Origin: CAVYXF01 sp963772335
GTDB lineage: Bacteria > Pseudomonadota > Alphaproteobacteria > Rhizobiales > Rhodomicrobiaceae
Assembly (NCBI GenBank): GCA_963772335.1
Contig: CAVYXF010000003.1
Span: forward strand, 248,001-312,000
DNA length: 64,000 nt
Direction of reading: 5' to 3'
Shown piece after piece: positions 63,763 through 64,000 of the stretch; the first letter of the stretch is position 1, and the number at the start of each line of letters is the position of its first letter. Made by a program: the position numbers and the translations under genes. The notes beneath the pieces are model-generated. The model worked only from the letters and a program-made list of their open reading frames with translations, ran no database searches and was not told the origin of the DNA.

Positions 63763-64000
63763 ATGAAGACACAAGAACCCCGCACGATATATCTCAAGGA
63801 CTACCGGCTTCCGCCCTACCTGATCGACCAGGTCGCGCTTGACATCCGCCTCGCCCCTTCTGCGACAGAGGTTGCATCGCGTCTTTCCCTGCGGCCGAAT
63901 GATGCAGTGAGCAAGGCGAGCCGTGGTCCGCTCGTGCTCGACGGCGAGAAGCTGGAATTGGTCAACATTGTCCTTGACGGCCGGACACTTGCGCAGGGCG
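63763..64000 (+). CDS. pepN: Aminopeptidase N (3' truncated by window edge)
   Basis: The first 79 residues of an M1-family metallopeptidase. TIYLKDYRLPPYLIDQVALD and the following beta-rich stretch RLAPSATEVASRLSLRPND match the start of bacterial PepN. The zinc site (HExxH) lies beyond the window. ATG 63763 is taken because the family begins right at this point. It releases N-terminal residues from peptides in the cytoplasm. Confidence 0.9.
   Translation, partial: MKTQEPRTIYLKDYRLPPYLIDQVALDIRLAPSATEVASRLSLRPNDAVSKASRGPLVLDGEKLELVNIVLDGRTLAQG

Noticed and set aside
1..64000. CRISPR array, rRNA operon, prophage or known defence system
   Set aside because: No regularly spaced direct repeats, no rRNA sequence, and no phage or Cas-like proteins were seen.

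Overview
The window is GC-rich and gene-dense. Its gene content points to a free-living alphaproteobacterium, most likely of the order Hyphomicrobiales. The grounds are FCD-type GntR regulators, TRAP and ABC uptake systems for organic acids, a CenR-like orphan response regulator, DUF3108 and DUF3772 proteins, an oxalyl-CoA decarboxylase/formyl-CoA transferase pair, and an intergenic palindrome of the rhizobial 'accgaaaagtgggaaccggtttt' type. The species cannot be named from the sequence.

Layout: 1-2056 is the end of a ribose-type ABC importer (ATPase and permease). 2172-5824 holds two Crp/Fnr regulators around a LuxR-type protein, then a two-gene unit for a secreted protein and a methanol-metabolism-type cytochrome c. 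6016-13962 is a quinate/shikimate catabolic island. It has two tandem GntR repressor-like genes divergent from a DctP-DctQ-DctM TRAP transporter, followed by shikimate/quinate dehydrogenase, type II dehydroquinate dehydratase, and a 3-dehydroshikimate dehydratase fused to an HPPD-like domain. Together these would import (dehydro)quinate or shikimate and convert it to protocatechuate. Two ~78-nt CTAG-bounded palindromes sit between the last two genes. 14135-21107 contains a frameshifted acyltransferase, a membrane protein, a frameshifted GntR gene and a complete polyamine/iron-type ABC importer. 21380-25585 is a membrane-fusion protein plus RND pump; 25917 is arfB; 26882 is a large autotransporter; 29837-31136 is an IS481-family element next to tRNA-Gly(GCC).

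31433-36884 carries housekeeping and envelope genes: prolyl-tRNA editing, CnoX-like thioredoxin, a LON-N protein, a frameshifted DUF3108 gene, an L,D-transpeptidase, a CenR-like regulator and a cyclic-nucleotide-binding protein. tRNA-Leu(UAA) follows. 37065-47038 is lipid- and efflux-related: a ceramidase-like membrane protein, a small secreted protein, and a minus-strand, translationally coupled operon of membrane-fusion protein, two RND pumps and a sterol-desaturase-type hydroxylase. 47348-53873 has an MscS-type channel, an AI-2E transporter, a small conserved protein, an aspartate aminotransferase and an unknown membrane protein.

54002-60401 is an oxalate-degradation operon: GntR regulator with a TGGTATACCA operator, oxc, frc, and an NDP-forming acyl-CoA synthetase interrupted by a +1 frameshift. 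The window closes with a TSUP permease, a frameshifted TAXI-type binding protein, a small secreted protein and the start of pepN.

Five genes carry single-base indels (near 14796, 16371, 34115, 58942 and 62520). That is an unusually high number for 64 kb, and means either sequence error or real gene decay. The catabolic dehydroquinase (Phe81, His112) and the dehydroshikimate dehydratase (Asn165) both depart from expected active-site residues, which makes the quinate island the most interesting biochemical target.
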